64,000 nt of DNA from NCBI RefSeq assembly GCF_900188035.1, contig NZ_FZNN01000001.1, positions 310,001-374,000 on the forward strand, in the 5' to 3' direction. Source of the stretch: Puniceibacterium sediminis. GTDB lineage: Bacteria; Pseudomonadota; Alphaproteobacteria; Rhodobacterales; Rhodobacteraceae. Position 1 is the first letter of the stretch, and each line of letters opens with the position of its first letter. Position numbers and translations under genes: made by a program. Shown here one piece after another: positions 26,117 through 34,935 of the stretch. A model generated the notes under the pieces. The model had not been told where the DNA came from, searched no databases, and saw only the letters and a program-made list of their open reading frames with translations.

Positions 26117-27619
26117 TCACTTCGGATCATCCGGGTCCATGCCAAGTTTGCGCATGTGGGCGCGCCATGCCTTCTCAAATGCAGCCAATCCAAGGGGCTC
26201 GTCCCCCTGATCCCAATGCGTCGGCTTTGCCAATTTTCCCAAGATTACCGAGGCGTCGCCATAAGCTCCGTTTATGTGATCCTGCAAAAATGGTGCTACG
26301 TTACAATCAACGTCTCTCAGAGCAGCACCTCGGAGCGCCGTCGCTCTGAGAGAGGTTGAAGCGTCAAAATCCACTCCAAAGAGATTTGCCCCCTGCAGCT
26401 GCGCCTCATATAAACTTGCCCCCTGCAGCTGCGCTTCGTGGAGGTCTGCCCCATGCAACTGGGCGTTCATGAGGTTTGCCCCCTGCAATTGCGCCCAGTT
26501 TAGATATGCCCCCTGCAACTTAGCCCTGATTAGTGCCGCCCCTTGAAGTTGTGTCTCGCTGAGGTCTGCCCCTTGCATATTGGCAACCATTAGATTTGCT
26601 CCCTGCAACTGAGCATCGCCGAGGCCTGCGCCCTGCATCTGAGCGAAGCTGAGGTTTGCACCCTGCAACTGAGCCCGGAAGAGGCGTGCTCCCTGCAACT
26701 GTGCCTCGCTGAGGTCTGTCCCCTGCATTTGCGCTCCGCTCATTTCTGCTTCCTGGAAATCCGCCCGCCCGAGTTCAAAACCCTGAAGGTTAGTTGATCG
26801 CAGGTCGATGGGCACCTCTTCAGCAGAGCGTTTCGACACCCGGCGCAAACGCCCAAGCGTCTGGACCGCCTTTTCCAGATCCGACCGCGCTGGTTCCAGA
26901 GTTTGCGCCCATTCGCGTACTGCACCGGGACCTGCCCCTTCGGGCACCTCCTTCGGCTTCATTTCCCGCGACAATTCCCGGACATAGACGCTCAGCATCC
27001 GGGCGATTCGGGGGGCGGTGTCGGGGCGTTCCTCGACCAGACCCTCCAGACGGTCGATGGCGGCGTTGCGCTTGATCACATCGTCTTCCCAGCGATTGAA
27101 CCGCGTACCGTCTGCCAAATCCTCCGTCACCTGCCGCTGCGCATACAGATCCGTCGTCGCGGCGTTGATCTTGTCGTTGAACAGCGACTCGGCCGCGGTG
27201 ATATTCTGCGTGGCGGTCAATCTGATCCGCACCAACGTAAAGGGCAGGGCGGTCACTGCTCCCAGAACCCCGGTCAGCGCGGTGATCTGCACCAGCTTGA
27301 AGCGCCAGTTCCAGACATCCTCTGTCTGGCCCCCATCTGGCACCGCGTGCACAAGGATGTCGAAAATCAGACCGAACAGCCCAGCGGTGAGGGTCAGGAA
27401 CAGCAACCCCCAGAGCGTGATCAGAATAATAACCAGACCGGGGTTCAGGGCGCTCAGGCCCAGACGCTCCGGCAACCGCCCCAACGGGTTCACGCCAGAA
27501 CGGCCCATCTGCAGGAGCGCCAGAAACACCATCCCCATGGCCAGCGCCGCGCCCAGCAGGGTCGCAATGCCCCAGACCGTGTCCGGGGGCAGGGGAATGG
27601 TGATCTCTGTCTTGGTCAT
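26117..27619 (-). CDS. Membrane-anchored pentapeptide-repeat protein
   Basis: 500-aa protein of unknown function. The N-terminal part has three hydrophobic segments (about residues 15-38, 58-90 and 113-135). A charged helical region follows (to about 280), where FNDKINAATTDLYAQRQ suggests a coiled coil. Then comes a pentapeptide-repeat domain with 12 almost perfect ten-residue units of the type AQLQGANLxx, which should form a right-handed quadrilateral beta helix. The C-terminus is globular (FLQDHINGAYGDASVILG onward). I start at the ATG 27619 (GGAG just upstream); the frame is open far beyond it. The repeat domain probably faces the cytoplasm. Confidence 0.85.
   Translation of the reverse strand: MTKTEITIPLPPDTVWGIATLLGAALAMGMVFLALLQMGRSGVNPLGRLPERLGLSALNPGLVIILITLWGLLFLTLTAGLFGLIFDILVHAVPDGGQTEDVWNWRFKLVQITALTGVLGAVTALPFTLVRIRLTATQNITAAESLFNDKINAATTDLYAQRQVTEDLADGTRFNRWEDDVIKRNAAIDRLEGLVEERPDTAPRIARMLSVYVRELSREMKPKEVPEGAGPGAVREWAQTLEPARSDLEKAVQTLGRLRRVSKRSAEEVPIDLRSTNLQGFELGRADFQEAEMSGAQMQGTDLSEAQLQGARLFRAQLQGANLSFAQMQGAGLGDAQLQGANLMVANMQGADLSETQLQGAALIRAKLQGAYLNWAQLQGANLMNAQLHGADLHEAQLQGASLYEAQLQGANLFGVDFDASTSLRATALRGAALRDVDCNVAPFLQDHINGAYGDASVILGKLAKPTHWDQGDEPLGLAAFEKAWRAHMRKLGMDPDDPK
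26375..26734 (-). repeat. 30-bp DNA tandem repeat coding for decapeptides
   Basis: Twelve consecutive 30-base units inside the pentapeptide-repeat gene, each with a conserved CCCTGCAACTG-like core (coding QLQG). Conservation at DNA level is higher than the protein fold demands, consistent with recent unit duplication. Confidence 0.85.
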
Positions 27620-27732
27620 GCTCCGCTCACCATGGCGCGGGCCGAGGTTACTGCCAAGAAGAGATGCAGTCCTGCGCCCGAAACCGGCCCCACCCCCCTG
27701 ACAATCGCGCGCAACATCCCCGCGCGCCGCAG

Positions 27733-27787
27733 CCATACGCCAGCCATACGCTTGCCATACGGTTTCCATACGCCAGCCAGACGGCAC
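27733..27787. promoter_or_regulatory. Five 11-bp direct repeats (iterons) upstream of yajC
   Basis: CCATACG occurs at 27733, 27744, 27755 and 27766, and as CCAGACG at 27777, each exactly 11 bases from the last. The first and fourth units are identical (CCATACGCCAG). The array ends ten bases before a probable -35 element of yajC. One unit per helical turn puts all units on one face of the DNA, as for cooperative binding of a regulator. The regulator is unknown. Confidence 0.7.
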
Positions 27788-27797
27788 AGAACCCGCC

Positions 27798-27826
27798 TTG
27801 CAAAGCCCGCCCTCTGCACATAGGTT
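27798..27826 (+). promoter_or_regulatory. Probable promoter of the yajC-secD-secF operon
   Basis: TTGCAA (27798-27803) and TAGGTT (27821-27826) separated by 17 bases, about 50 bases before the yajC ATG. The -10 match is weak; the TTG-type -35 is the stronger part, as usual in Rhodobacterales. Confidence 0.4.
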
Positions 27827-27874
27827 CCGCGCAATTCGAGCGGGGGTGCCCCGCCTCATGCCAAAGGAGCCCCC

Positions 27875-28165
27875 ATGGATACCAGTACCATCGCGCAGTT
27901 CGTCCCGCTGATCCTGATCTTTGCGATCATGTATTTCCTGCTTATCCGTCCGCAGCAGAAAAAGCTGAAGGATCACCAGAAGATGGTGTCGGCCCTGCGC
28001 CGTGGCGATCAGATCGTGACCCAGGGCGGCCTGATTGGTAAGGTCGTAAAGGTCAAGGAAAACAACGAAGTAGAGGTTGAGCTGGCCGATAACGTCAAGG
28101 TTCGTGTCGTGCAGTCCACCATCGCTCAGGTCCTGTCCAAGACTGAACCCGCCGCTAATTCCTGA
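27875..28165 (+). CDS. yajC: Preprotein translocase subunit YajC
   Basis: 96-aa single-span inner-membrane protein that forms a complex with SecD and SecF. It shows the N-terminal helix (QFVPLILIFAIMYFLLIRPQQKKLKDHQ) and the RRGDQIVTQGGLIGKV beta domain. An AAAGGAG ribosome site precedes the ATG. It is the first gene of the yajC-secD-secF operon. Confidence 0.97.
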   Translation: MDTSTIAQFVPLILIFAIMYFLLIRPQQKKLKDHQKMVSALRRGDQIVTQGGLIGKVVKVKENNEVEVELADNVKVRVVQSTIAQVLSKTEPAANS

Positions 28166-28197
28166 CCCGTTCTTTGACCTGAAGTAGGCCCCCCGCG

Positions 28198-29859
28198 ATG
28201 TTGCAAACTGATCTCTGGAAACGCGTCGTCATCTGGGGGCTCGTGGCCTTGGGCATTTACTTTGCCCTGCCAAACGCCTTCTACACCCGTGTCGAAATGC
28301 ATAATGACGCGGTGAAAGCCATTGAGAAACAAGGCTCTACGGCAGAGCTTGAGGCGCAGGCCGCCCTGTGGCCCGCCTTTCTGCCCTCGGGTCTTGTGAA
28401 CCTTGGGCTTGACCTGCGGGGCGGTGCGCATCTGCTGGCCGAGGTGCGGGTGGCCGATGTCTATGCCTCGCGGCTCGAAACGCTCTGGCCCGATGTCCGC
28501 GATGCCTTGCGCCCGGAACGCGACAGCGTCGGCACCGTGCGGCTGCAACCCTCCAACCCTCTGGAACTGCGGGTGAAAATCTCGAAACCCGAGGGGATGG
28601 AGAAAGCTCTTGAGGTTGTGCGCGGCCTTGCGCAGCCAGTCGTTTCGCTGACCGGGGCGGGGTCGACAGATCTGGAAGTGAACGGCGTTGATGATGAGCT
28701 GATCGTCACCCTGTCCGAGGCCGAACGTCAGGCGATGGACGAACGCACGGTGCGCCAAAGCCTTGAAATCATTCGCAGACGGATCGACGCTGTTGGCACC
28801 CGCGAACCGACGATTCAACGTCAGGGCACCGACCGCATCCTGATCCAGGTGCCCGGCATCGGTTCCACGGCCGAACTCAAGGCGATCATCGGCACCACCG
28901 CGCAACTGACGTTCCAGCCCGTGGTGGGCCGCGGATCGGACAAGGATGCCGTCGCAGGCGTGGGCAACGAAGTGCTGCCCGCCGGCGACGAAGAAGGTCT
29001 GTTTTACACGCTGGAACAGGCGCCCGTCGTGACTGGCGAAGAGCTTGTCGATGCGCAGCCGACCTTTGACCAGAATGGCCGACCGGCGGTGAACTTCCGC
29101 TTCAACCCGTCGGGCGCGCGCAAATTTGGTGACTATACCGCCAACAACATCGGATCGCCTTTTGCCATCGTGCTGGACGGAGAAGTGATTTCTGCCCCCG
29201 TGATCCAGAGCCACATTGCAGGCGGATCGGGTATCATCACGGGCAATTTCTCGGTCGAGGAATCGACCAACCTCGCCGTGCTGCTGCGCGCCGGTGCCCT
29301 GCCGGCGGCGCTGGATTTCCTCGAAGAACGCACGATCGGCCCGGAACTGGGGCAGGACAGCATTGATGCCGGGCGCGTTGCCTCTGTCGTCGCGGGTGCA
29401 GCGGTGCTGCTGTTCATGTTCCTGACCTATGGCCTGTTCGGCGTTTTTGCCAACATCGCCCTGATCATCAACATCGCGATGCTGTTTGGGGTGCTCAGCA
29501 TGATCGGTGCGACGCTGACCCTGCCGGGGATCGCGGGTATCGTTCTGACCGTCGGTATGGCGGTGGACGCCAACGTGCTGATCTTTGAACGTATCCGCGA
29601 AGAACTGCGCACCGCCAAAGGGCCCGCACGGGCGATCGAACTGGGCTATGAAAAAGCCCAGAGCGCGATTGTCGACGCGAACCTGACCACGATCATCACG
29701 GCGATCATCCTGTTCGTCATGGGCTCGGGTCCGGTGCGTGGCTTTGCCATCACGCTGGGACTGGGCATCGTGACCTCGGTCTTTACGGCAATCTTCGTCA
29801 CACGGCTTATGATTGCGATGTGGTTCCGCCGCACGCGTCCCAAAACCATCGAAGTCTGA
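28198..29859 (+). CDS. secD: Protein translocase subunit SecD
   Basis: 553-aa inner-membrane protein with a large periplasmic domain, using the proton gradient to complete Sec export. Visible parts are the first helix, the LGLDLRGGAHLLAEV motif, the P1 region with RRRIDAVGTREPTIQRQG, and the C-terminal RND-like membrane domain with LPGIAGIVLTVGMAVDANVLIFERIREE. The gap to yajC is 32 bases and to secF 13 bases, so all three are one operon. Confidence 0.97.
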   Translation: MLQTDLWKRVVIWGLVALGIYFALPNAFYTRVEMHNDAVKAIEKQGSTAELEAQAALWPAFLPSGLVNLGLDLRGGAHLLAEVRVADVYASRLETLWPDVRDALRPERDSVGTVRLQPSNPLELRVKISKPEGMEKALEVVRGLAQPVVSLTGAGSTDLEVNGVDDELIVTLSEAERQAMDERTVRQSLEIIRRRIDAVGTREPTIQRQGTDRILIQVPGIGSTAELKAIIGTTAQLTFQPVVGRGSDKDAVAGVGNEVLPAGDEEGLFYTLEQAPVVTGEELVDAQPTFDQNGRPAVNFRFNPSGARKFGDYTANNIGSPFAIVLDGEVISAPVIQSHIAGGSGIITGNFSVEESTNLAVLLRAGALPAALDFLEERTIGPELGQDSIDAGRVASVVAGAAVLLFMFLTYGLFGVFANIALIINIAMLFGVLSMIGATLTLPGIAGIVLTVGMAVDANVLIFERIREELRTAKGPARAIELGYEKAQSAIVDANLTTIITAIILFVMGSGPVRGFAITLGLGIVTSVFTAIFVTRLMIAMWFRRTRPKTIEV

Positions 29860-29872
29860 AAGGTTCATCCAA

Positions 29873-30841
29873 ATGCGTATGCGACTGGTGCCCGACAATA
29901 CCAACTGGGACTTCTTTGGCAGATCCAAGCTTTGGCTCGGTATCTCGGGCGTGATGATGGTGGTCGCGCTGATCTCTTTCTTTGTGCAGGGGCTGAACTA
30001 CGGCATCGATTTCCGTGGCGGCACGACCATCCGCACGGTTAGTGCGCAGCCGGTGGATGTGGGCGGATATCGCAATGCGCTGCAGCCGCTGGAACTGGGC
30101 GATGTGAGCATTTCCGAGGTTTTTGATCCCAGCTTTGGTGCCGACCACAATGTGGCGATGATTCGCATCCAGGCGCAGGACGAGGAAGAGGCAATCACCG
30201 CCGAAGCGACCGAACAGCTGCGTCAGGCATTGTCCACGGTCGCACCGGATATCAGCTTTGCCTCAGTGGAATCCGTCGGCCCCAAGGTTTCGGGCGAGCT
30301 GATCCAGACGGCGGTGATCGCGGTGCTGCTCGCTATCGGGGCGGTGCTGATCTACATCTGGCTGCGGTTCGAATGGCAGTTCGCTGTCGGTGCCGTGCTG
30401 GCGCTGGTGCATGACGTGGTGCTGACCATCGGTGTGTTTTCCGAAGTGCAGATCAAGTTTGACCTCGCCATCATCGCGGCCTTGCTGACCATCGTTGGCT
30501 ATTCGCTGAACGACACTGTCGTGGTGTTTGACCGGGTGCGCGAAAACCTGATCAAGTACAAGAAGATGGAGCTCAAAGAGGTCCTCAACATCTCGATAAA
30601 CGAGACGCTGAGCCGGACGATCATGACCTCGCTCACCACGATGCTGGCGCTGATTGCCATGTTCGTGCTGGGCGGTGACGTGATCCGCGGCTTTGTCTTT
30701 GCGATGATGTGGGGCATTTTCGTCGGTACATATTCGTCGATCTTCATCGCCTCGGCCCTGTTGCTGCGGTTCGGAGTGAAGCGGGACTGGACCAGACCCG
30801 ACGCGAATTCCGGCAACCAGTATTCCAACATTGATGCCTGA
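29873..30841 (+). CDS. secF: Protein translocase subunit SecF
   Basis: 322-aa partner of SecD. The motif YGIDFRGGTTIRT and the C-terminal membrane domain with VGYSLNDTVVVFDRVRENL and NETLSRTIMTS are clear. The ATG 29873 has AAGG upstream; the frame is open further upstream inside secD. The stop overlaps the start of the TSUP gene by 8 bases. Confidence 0.97.
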   Translation: MRMRLVPDNTNWDFFGRSKLWLGISGVMMVVALISFFVQGLNYGIDFRGGTTIRTVSAQPVDVGGYRNALQPLELGDVSISEVFDPSFGADHNVAMIRIQAQDEEEAITAEATEQLRQALSTVAPDISFASVESVGPKVSGELIQTAVIAVLLAIGAVLIYIWLRFEWQFAVGAVLALVHDVVLTIGVFSEVQIKFDLAIIAALLTIVGYSLNDTVVVFDRVRENLIKYKKMELKEVLNISINETLSRTIMTSLTTMLALIAMFVLGGDVIRGFVFAMMWGIFVGTYSSIFIASALLLRFGVKRDWTRPDANSGNQYSNIDA

Positions 30842-31586
30842 CCTGCTCGCCCAGACCCTCGCTATGCCGGGGCTCTGGGCGCTGATCGGGACGGTCTTCA
30901 TCGCCGGTGTGGTCTATGGATTCGCAGGATTCGGCGCGGCGCTGATTTTCATGCCGCTCGCCTCTTCAGTCATGTCGATGGAGGTCGCAGTCGCGGCCTT
31001 TGCCGTTTCTGCGCTATCGTCCTTTGTCACCGTAGTGCCGCGCGCCTGGGGGCAGGTGAACCGCAGGGGCGTCGCGGTCATGGTCGTCTGTGCCACGCTG
31101 TCTGCCTCACTAGGGCTGTGGATACTGCGGGTGACGGATCTGACCGTGCTGCGCTGGGGTGTGATCGGCGTAACTTCGGCCACTCTGTTGGCGCTGGTCG
31201 CCGGGTGGCGCTATGCGACCACACCGACGCTGGCAACGCGGTCCGCCATCGGCTTTGCCACCGGGTTTGTCGGGGGGGCAACCGGTCTGCTGGGGCCGGT
31301 GATGGTGCTGTTCCAACTGGCGGGACGTGATTCCGTCACGACGTCGCGGGCGACGAGCCTGGTGTTTCTGACCGTCACCAGCCTGCTACTCTTGCCCCTT
31401 ATGGCGATCCAGGGGCTGCTTACTCCGCCTGCGGTTGTTTTGGGGCTGATATTGTTGTTACCCTACGGCACGGGGGCGCGCTTGGGCGCGCGTTTGTTCC
31501 ATCCCGGGCTTGAAAAATTTTACAGAACCGTTGCCTATGGCATCATATTTTTGGCCATCCTTTTGGGGTTGCCTTTGTGGGACTAG
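30834..31586 (+). CDS. TSUP family transporter (TauE/SafE)
   Basis: 250-aa inner-membrane protein with about eight hydrophobic segments, of the sulfite exporter TauE/SafE family. Family features are the repeated VVYGFAGFGAALIFMPL and ATGFVGGATGLLGPVMVLFQLA blocks, one in each half. The ATG 30834 overlaps the secF end, so it is translated with the sec operon. Substrate is likely an organic or inorganic sulfur or carboxylate anion, but cannot be named. Confidence 0.87.
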   Translation: MPDLLAQTLAMPGLWALIGTVFIAGVVYGFAGFGAALIFMPLASSVMSMEVAVAAFAVSALSSFVTVVPRAWGQVNRRGVAVMVVCATLSASLGLWILRVTDLTVLRWGVIGVTSATLLALVAGWRYATTPTLATRSAIGFATGFVGGATGLLGPVMVLFQLAGRDSVTTSRATSLVFLTVTSLLLLPLMAIQGLLTPPAVVLGLILLLPYGTGARLGARLFHPGLEKFYRTVAYGIIFLAILLGLPLWD

Positions 31587-31598
31587 GGGATTGATGCC

Positions 31599-31952
31599 AT
31601 GCGCATGAACGAGATCGTCTATACAGAAGCTTTGCCGATCGAAGGGTACGGCCCCGGTTTTTTTCGGATCGACAGCAAGCCGGTGCACGGCCCGATCTGT
31701 GTTTCCCTGCGCGGCGTGGAACCTTGGGGCGGGCTTGATGATCCGGAAACACTGATGCAATTGTCCCAGGATGTTGATGTTCTTTTTGTCGGCACCGGCA
31801 GCGATATCGCGCATATCCCACGTACCTTGCGTGACCGGCTTGAGGCGCTGGGGCTGGGGGTCGAGGTGATGAATTCACCTTCTGCCTGCAGGACCTACAA
31901 TGTGCTGTTGTCCGAAGGTCGCCGTGTGGCACTGGCGGCCTTGCCTGTCTGA
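31599..31952 (+). CDS. Mth938-like domain protein (NDUFAF3 family)
   Basis: 117-aa protein of the Mth938/DUF498 family, related to the mitochondrial complex I assembly factor NDUFAF3. The motifs are YGPGFFRI, DVDVLFVGTGSDIAHIP and VEVMNSPSACRTYNVLLSEGRRVALAALPV. In alphaproteobacteria it commonly follows secF, as here (12 bases after the TSUP gene). A role in respiratory complex assembly is family knowledge, not shown by the sequence. Confidence 0.88.
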   Translation: MRMNEIVYTEALPIEGYGPGFFRIDSKPVHGPICVSLRGVEPWGGLDDPETLMQLSQDVDVLFVGTGSDIAHIPRTLRDRLEALGLGVEVMNSPSACRTYNVLLSEGRRVALAALPV

Positions 31953-32156
31953 TTTTACCGACGGTTTTCAGCACGCGGCGTTTCGGCTTTCCGCGCGCGC
32001 CAGAGCGGGGGGGCCTGTCCTGCATGATCCCCGGAGTAGTCACCGCGCATTCAACTTTGGTCAAACCGGCGGCGGGCTGACGAAGGCAGGGGCTTCGGCA
32101 CGATCCGGGCGTTTTGGTGCTTTTGTCAGCGGACACGGTGAGCTAGGTCATGTTCC

Positions 32157-32771
32157 ATGACTTTGCGGGTTACAGATCTCGAGATTTCGCGCGGCGGGCG
32201 CGCCGTGCTGGAAGGGGTGAACTTTGAGCTCGCGCCGGGATCGGCACTGATTGTGCGCGGCCCGAATGGGGTCGGCAAGACCACCTTGCTGCGCACCATC
32301 GCCGGGCTGCAACCAGCCCAGAGCGGAGAGATTTCCGGAGCGATGGACGCCATGGCCTATGCCGGGCATTCCGACGGGCTGAAATCCATGCTGACGGTGG
32401 ACGAAAACCTGTCTTTCTGGGCGGCTGTGTTCGGCCGCACGGACATCGAGGCAGCGGTAGAGGCCTTTGATTTGCGCGATCTGAGGGATCGTATGGCCGG
32501 GACCCTGTCCGCAGGGCAGAAACGGCGCCTTGGCCTCGCGCGGTTGATGGTTACCGGGCGACCGATCTGGGTGCTGGACGAACCGACCGTCTCGCTTGAT
32601 GCGGCTTCGGTCGGGCTCTTTGCCGCTGCAGTGCGCGCTCATCTGCGGCAGGGCGGCTCTGCGCTTATGGCGACGCATATCGATCTTGGGTTGGAGGAGG
32701 CGGCGGTTCTGGACCTGTCCGCCTTTCGTGCCAGCCCCCGTGCAGCGCAGAGCGACGAGGCCTTTTTATGA
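32157..32771 (+). CDS. ccmA: Heme exporter ATP-binding protein CcmA
   Basis: 204-aa ATPase of the CcmABCD complex in cytochrome c maturation, which releases heme-loaded CcmE. Walker [10 protein letters not shown] lies near residue 38, the signature [14 protein letters not shown] near 118, and Walker [14 protein letters not shown] near 137. It overlaps ccmB by four bases (ATGA). The 200 bases upstream (31953-32156) hold no gene that I can support and probably contain the operon promoter. Confidence 0.95.
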   Translation: MTLRVTDLEISRGGRAVLEGVNFELAPGSALIVRGPNGVGKTTLLRTIAGLQPAQSGEISGAMDAMAYAGHSDGLKSMLTVDENLSFWAAVFGRTDIEAAVEAFDLRDLRDRMAGTLSAGQKRRLGLARLMVTGRPIWVLDEPTVSLDAASVGLFAAAVRAHLRQGGSALMATHIDLGLEEAAVLDLSAFRASPRAAQSDEAFL

Positions 32772-33424
32772 GGGCGCTGCTGGCACGGGATCTGCGACTG
32801 GCTGTGCGGGCGGGCGGCGGTTTTGGCCTTGGTCTTTCGTTTTTCCTGATTGTGACGGTGCTGGTGCCCTTTGGTGTCGGCCCCGAAACGGCGTTGCTGA
32901 CGCGGATTGCCCCGGGGATATTGTGGATCGGGGCGCTGCTGGCCTGCCTGCTGTCACTTGACCGGATCCTTGCGCTCGATTGGGAGGATGGCACGCTGGA
33001 TCTGCTGGCGACCGCCCCTTTACCGATGGAGGGGATCGTGAGCGTGAAGGCCCTTGCGCATTGGATCACCACGGGGTTGCCACTGGTGCTCGCCGCGCCG
33101 GTGCTGGGGGTGTTGCTGAACCTCGCGCCGGGCGGCTATCTCTGGGTACTGGTATCGCTGGCGGTAGGTACGCCGGCGCTGTCGGTCATCGGGACCTTCG
33201 GCGCGGCGCTGACCATCGGATTGAAACGCGGCGGCCTTCTGCTGTCGCTGCTCGTCCTGCCGCTCTATGTGCCGACGCTGATCTTTGGTGCCGAGGTGGC
33301 GCGACGCGGGGCAGAGGAGCTCGATGTCGCGACGCCGCTCATGCTGCTGGCTGGGATCAGCTTTGGCGCGGTGGCGCTTTTGCCCTTCGCTTCGGCGGCA
33401 GTGTTGCGGATCAACCTGCGCTAA
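32768..33424 (+). CDS. ccmB: Heme exporter membrane protein CcmB
   Basis: 218-aa permease subunit of the CcmAB transporter with six hydrophobic segments. Recognisable parts are [24 protein letters not shown] and the [23 protein letters not shown] block. It follows ccmA with an ATGA overlap; the gap to ccmC is 85 bases. Confidence 0.95.
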   Translation: MRALLARDLRLAVRAGGGFGLGLSFFLIVTVLVPFGVGPETALLTRIAPGILWIGALLACLLSLDRILALDWEDGTLDLLATAPLPMEGIVSVKALAHWITTGLPLVLAAPVLGVLLNLAPGGYLWVLVSLAVGTPALSVIGTFGAALTIGLKRGGLLLSLLVLPLYVPTLIFGAEVARRGAEELDVATPLMLLAGISFGAVALLPFASAAVLRINLR

Positions 33425-33509
33425 CGGTTATGTGCGCATCTGACGCCTTGCCATTCATGGCGCGTTTGTTTGATCTGTCAGTTGGGAAATGGGGAGATAA
33501 GTCAGGTTC

Positions 33510-34238
33510 ATGTCGCTTTGGGAATATGCAAACCCGGTCAAGTTCATCCGCACGACGGATATGGTGCTGCCATGGATTTCGGTTCTGGCTGTGCTGTGCC
33601 TTGTCACCGGCCTGATCTGGGGCTTTTTCTTCACGCCCGAGGATTACCGTCAGGGTTCGACCGTCAAGATCATCTATCTTCATGTGCCATCGGCACTGAT
33701 GGCGATCAATGCCTGGATGATGATGCTGGTCGCGTCGATCATCTGGATTGTCCGGCGTCACCATGTCAGCGCCTTGGCGGCGCGGGCAGCGGCCCCGGTG
33801 GGGGCGGTGATGACGTTGATCGCTCTGGCGACAGGCGCGCTTTGGGGCCAGCCGATGTGGGGCACCTGGTGGGCCTGGGATCCGCGCCTGACCTCGTTCC
33901 TGATCCTGTTCCTGTTCTACCTTGGCTATATCGCGCTCTGGTCCGCGATCGAGGATGACGACACTGCCGCCGACCTCTCCTCAATCCTGTGCCTTGTCGG
34001 GTCGGTGTTTGCCGTGCTTAGCCGCTATGCAGTGAATTTCTGGAACCAGGGACTGCATCAGGGCGCGTCGCTGAGCCTCGACAAGGAAGAGAACGTCGCC
34101 GACGTGTTCTATTTCCCGCTGCTGGTTTGTATCGCAGGGTTTGTGCTGCTGTTCGTTGCGCTGGTGTTCCTGCGCACGCAGACGGAAATCCGGGCGCGCC
34201 GTACACGCGCGCTGATCGCAAGGGAGCAGCGAGGATGA
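33510..34238 (+). CDS. ccmC: Heme transport protein CcmC
   Basis: 242-aa inner-membrane protein that presents heme to CcmE. It carries the tryptophan-rich periplasmic heme motif GTWWAWDPRLTS near residue 117. Six membrane segments and the conserved histidines (IIYLHVPSA; RYAVNFWNQGLHQGAS) match the family. Its stop overlaps the ccmD start (ATGATG). Confidence 0.96.
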   Translation: MSLWEYANPVKFIRTTDMVLPWISVLAVLCLVTGLIWGFFFTPEDYRQGSTVKIIYLHVPSALMAINAWMMMLVASIIWIVRRHHVSALAARAAAPVGAVMTLIALATGALWGQPMWGTWWAWDPRLTSFLILFLFYLGYIALWSAIEDDDTAADLSSILCLVGSVFAVLSRYAVNFWNQGLHQGASLSLDKEENVADVFYFPLLVCIAGFVLLFVALVFLRTQTEIRARRTRALIAREQRG

Positions 34239-34393
34239 TGCCCGATCTTGGAAAATACGCAGGCGTTGTTCTGTCATCCTATGTGGTTGCGCTGGGGCTG
34301 ATCGTGGCGCTGGTAGCCGTCAGCATATGGCGGGCGCGACGGGTCAAGGCGGCGCTGGAGCAGGTTGAGAAGCGGAGCAAACGGGATGGCTAA
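34235..34393 (+). CDS. ccmD: Heme exporter protein CcmD
   Basis: 52-aa single-span membrane peptide, normal for CcmD, which helps release holo-CcmE. It begins MMPDLGKYAGVVLSSYVVALG and ends in a basic tail (WRARRVKAALEQVEKRSKRDG). The start is the ATG at 34235 (or 34238) behind an AGGGAGCAGCGAGG stretch. It overlaps ccmC upstream and ccmG downstream by 4 and 8 bases. Confidence 0.93.
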   Translation: MMPDLGKYAGVVLSSYVVALGLIVALVAVSIWRARRVKAALEQVEKRSKRDG

Positions 34394-34925
34394 ACTATCG
34401 CCGCTGATGATCGCGCCGCCGCTGATCTTTGCCGGGTTCGCCATGCTCGCCTTTGTGGGCATGTTTCGTGACGACCCGGAGGGCCTGCCATCGACCCGGA
34501 TCGGACAACCGGCCCCCGCAATCACGCTTGAGGTGCTGGGCGATTTTCCCGGCGTGACGCCGGACATGCTCAAGACAGGTGAGGTGACGCTGGTCAACTT
34601 CTGGGCCAGCTGGTGCCCGCCCTGCCGCGCTGAGCATCCCAGACTTTTGCAGATGCAGGCCGATGGCATGCAGATCATCGGTGTGAATTTCAAGGATCAG
34701 GCGGGCGACGCGCTTTCCTACCTTGCGGATGAGTCGAGCCCGTTCAAAGCCATCGCATTTGATCCCAAGGGGCGCACGGCCATTGAATGGGGCGTCACCG
34801 CCCCGCCGGAGACGTTCATCCTGGACGGCGAGGGTGTCGTGTTGTTCCGCTTTGCCGGGCCGCTGGTGGGCAGCGACTATGAACAGCGGTTCGTGCCTGC
34901 GCTGGAAGCCGCGCTGGCGAAGTAA
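34386..34925 (+). CDS. ccmG: Thiol:disulfide interchange protein CcmG (DsbE)
   Basis: 179-aa membrane-anchored thioredoxin that reduces the apocytochrome c heme-binding cysteines in the periplasm. It has an N-terminal helix (LMIAPPLIFAGFAMLAFVGMF) and the active site WCPPC (Cys77, Cys80). The cis-proline region TAPPETFILDGEG matches the family. It is the last ccm gene here; ccmE, ccmF and ccmH are not in the window. Confidence 0.95.
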   Translation: MAKLSPLMIAPPLIFAGFAMLAFVGMFRDDPEGLPSTRIGQPAPAITLEVLGDFPGVTPDMLKTGEVTLVNFWASWCPPCRAEHPRLLQMQADGMQIIGVNFKDQAGDALSYLADESSPFKAIAFDPKGRTAIEWGVTAPPETFILDGEGVVLFRFAGPLVGSDYEQRFVPALEAALAK

Positions 34926-34935
34926 TTCGGTCGGC

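Noticed and set aside
26375-26734. Regular 30-base repeats that at first glance resemble a CRISPR array
   Set aside because: There are no unique spacers; the repeats are contiguous codons of a pentapeptide-repeat protein.
27733-27787. 11-bp iterons as part of a replication origin
   Set aside because: No replication initiator gene, DnaA box cluster or AT-rich unwinding region nearby; a promoter-proximal regulatory array is more likely.
28126-29928. 600-codon minus-strand frame opposite secD
   Set aside because: Shadow of secD; no start signal and no family resemblance.
31953-32156. Possible small gene between the Mth938-like gene and ccmA
   Set aside because: Open frame exists but starts inside the preceding gene, lacks a ribosome site and shows no coding-like composition.
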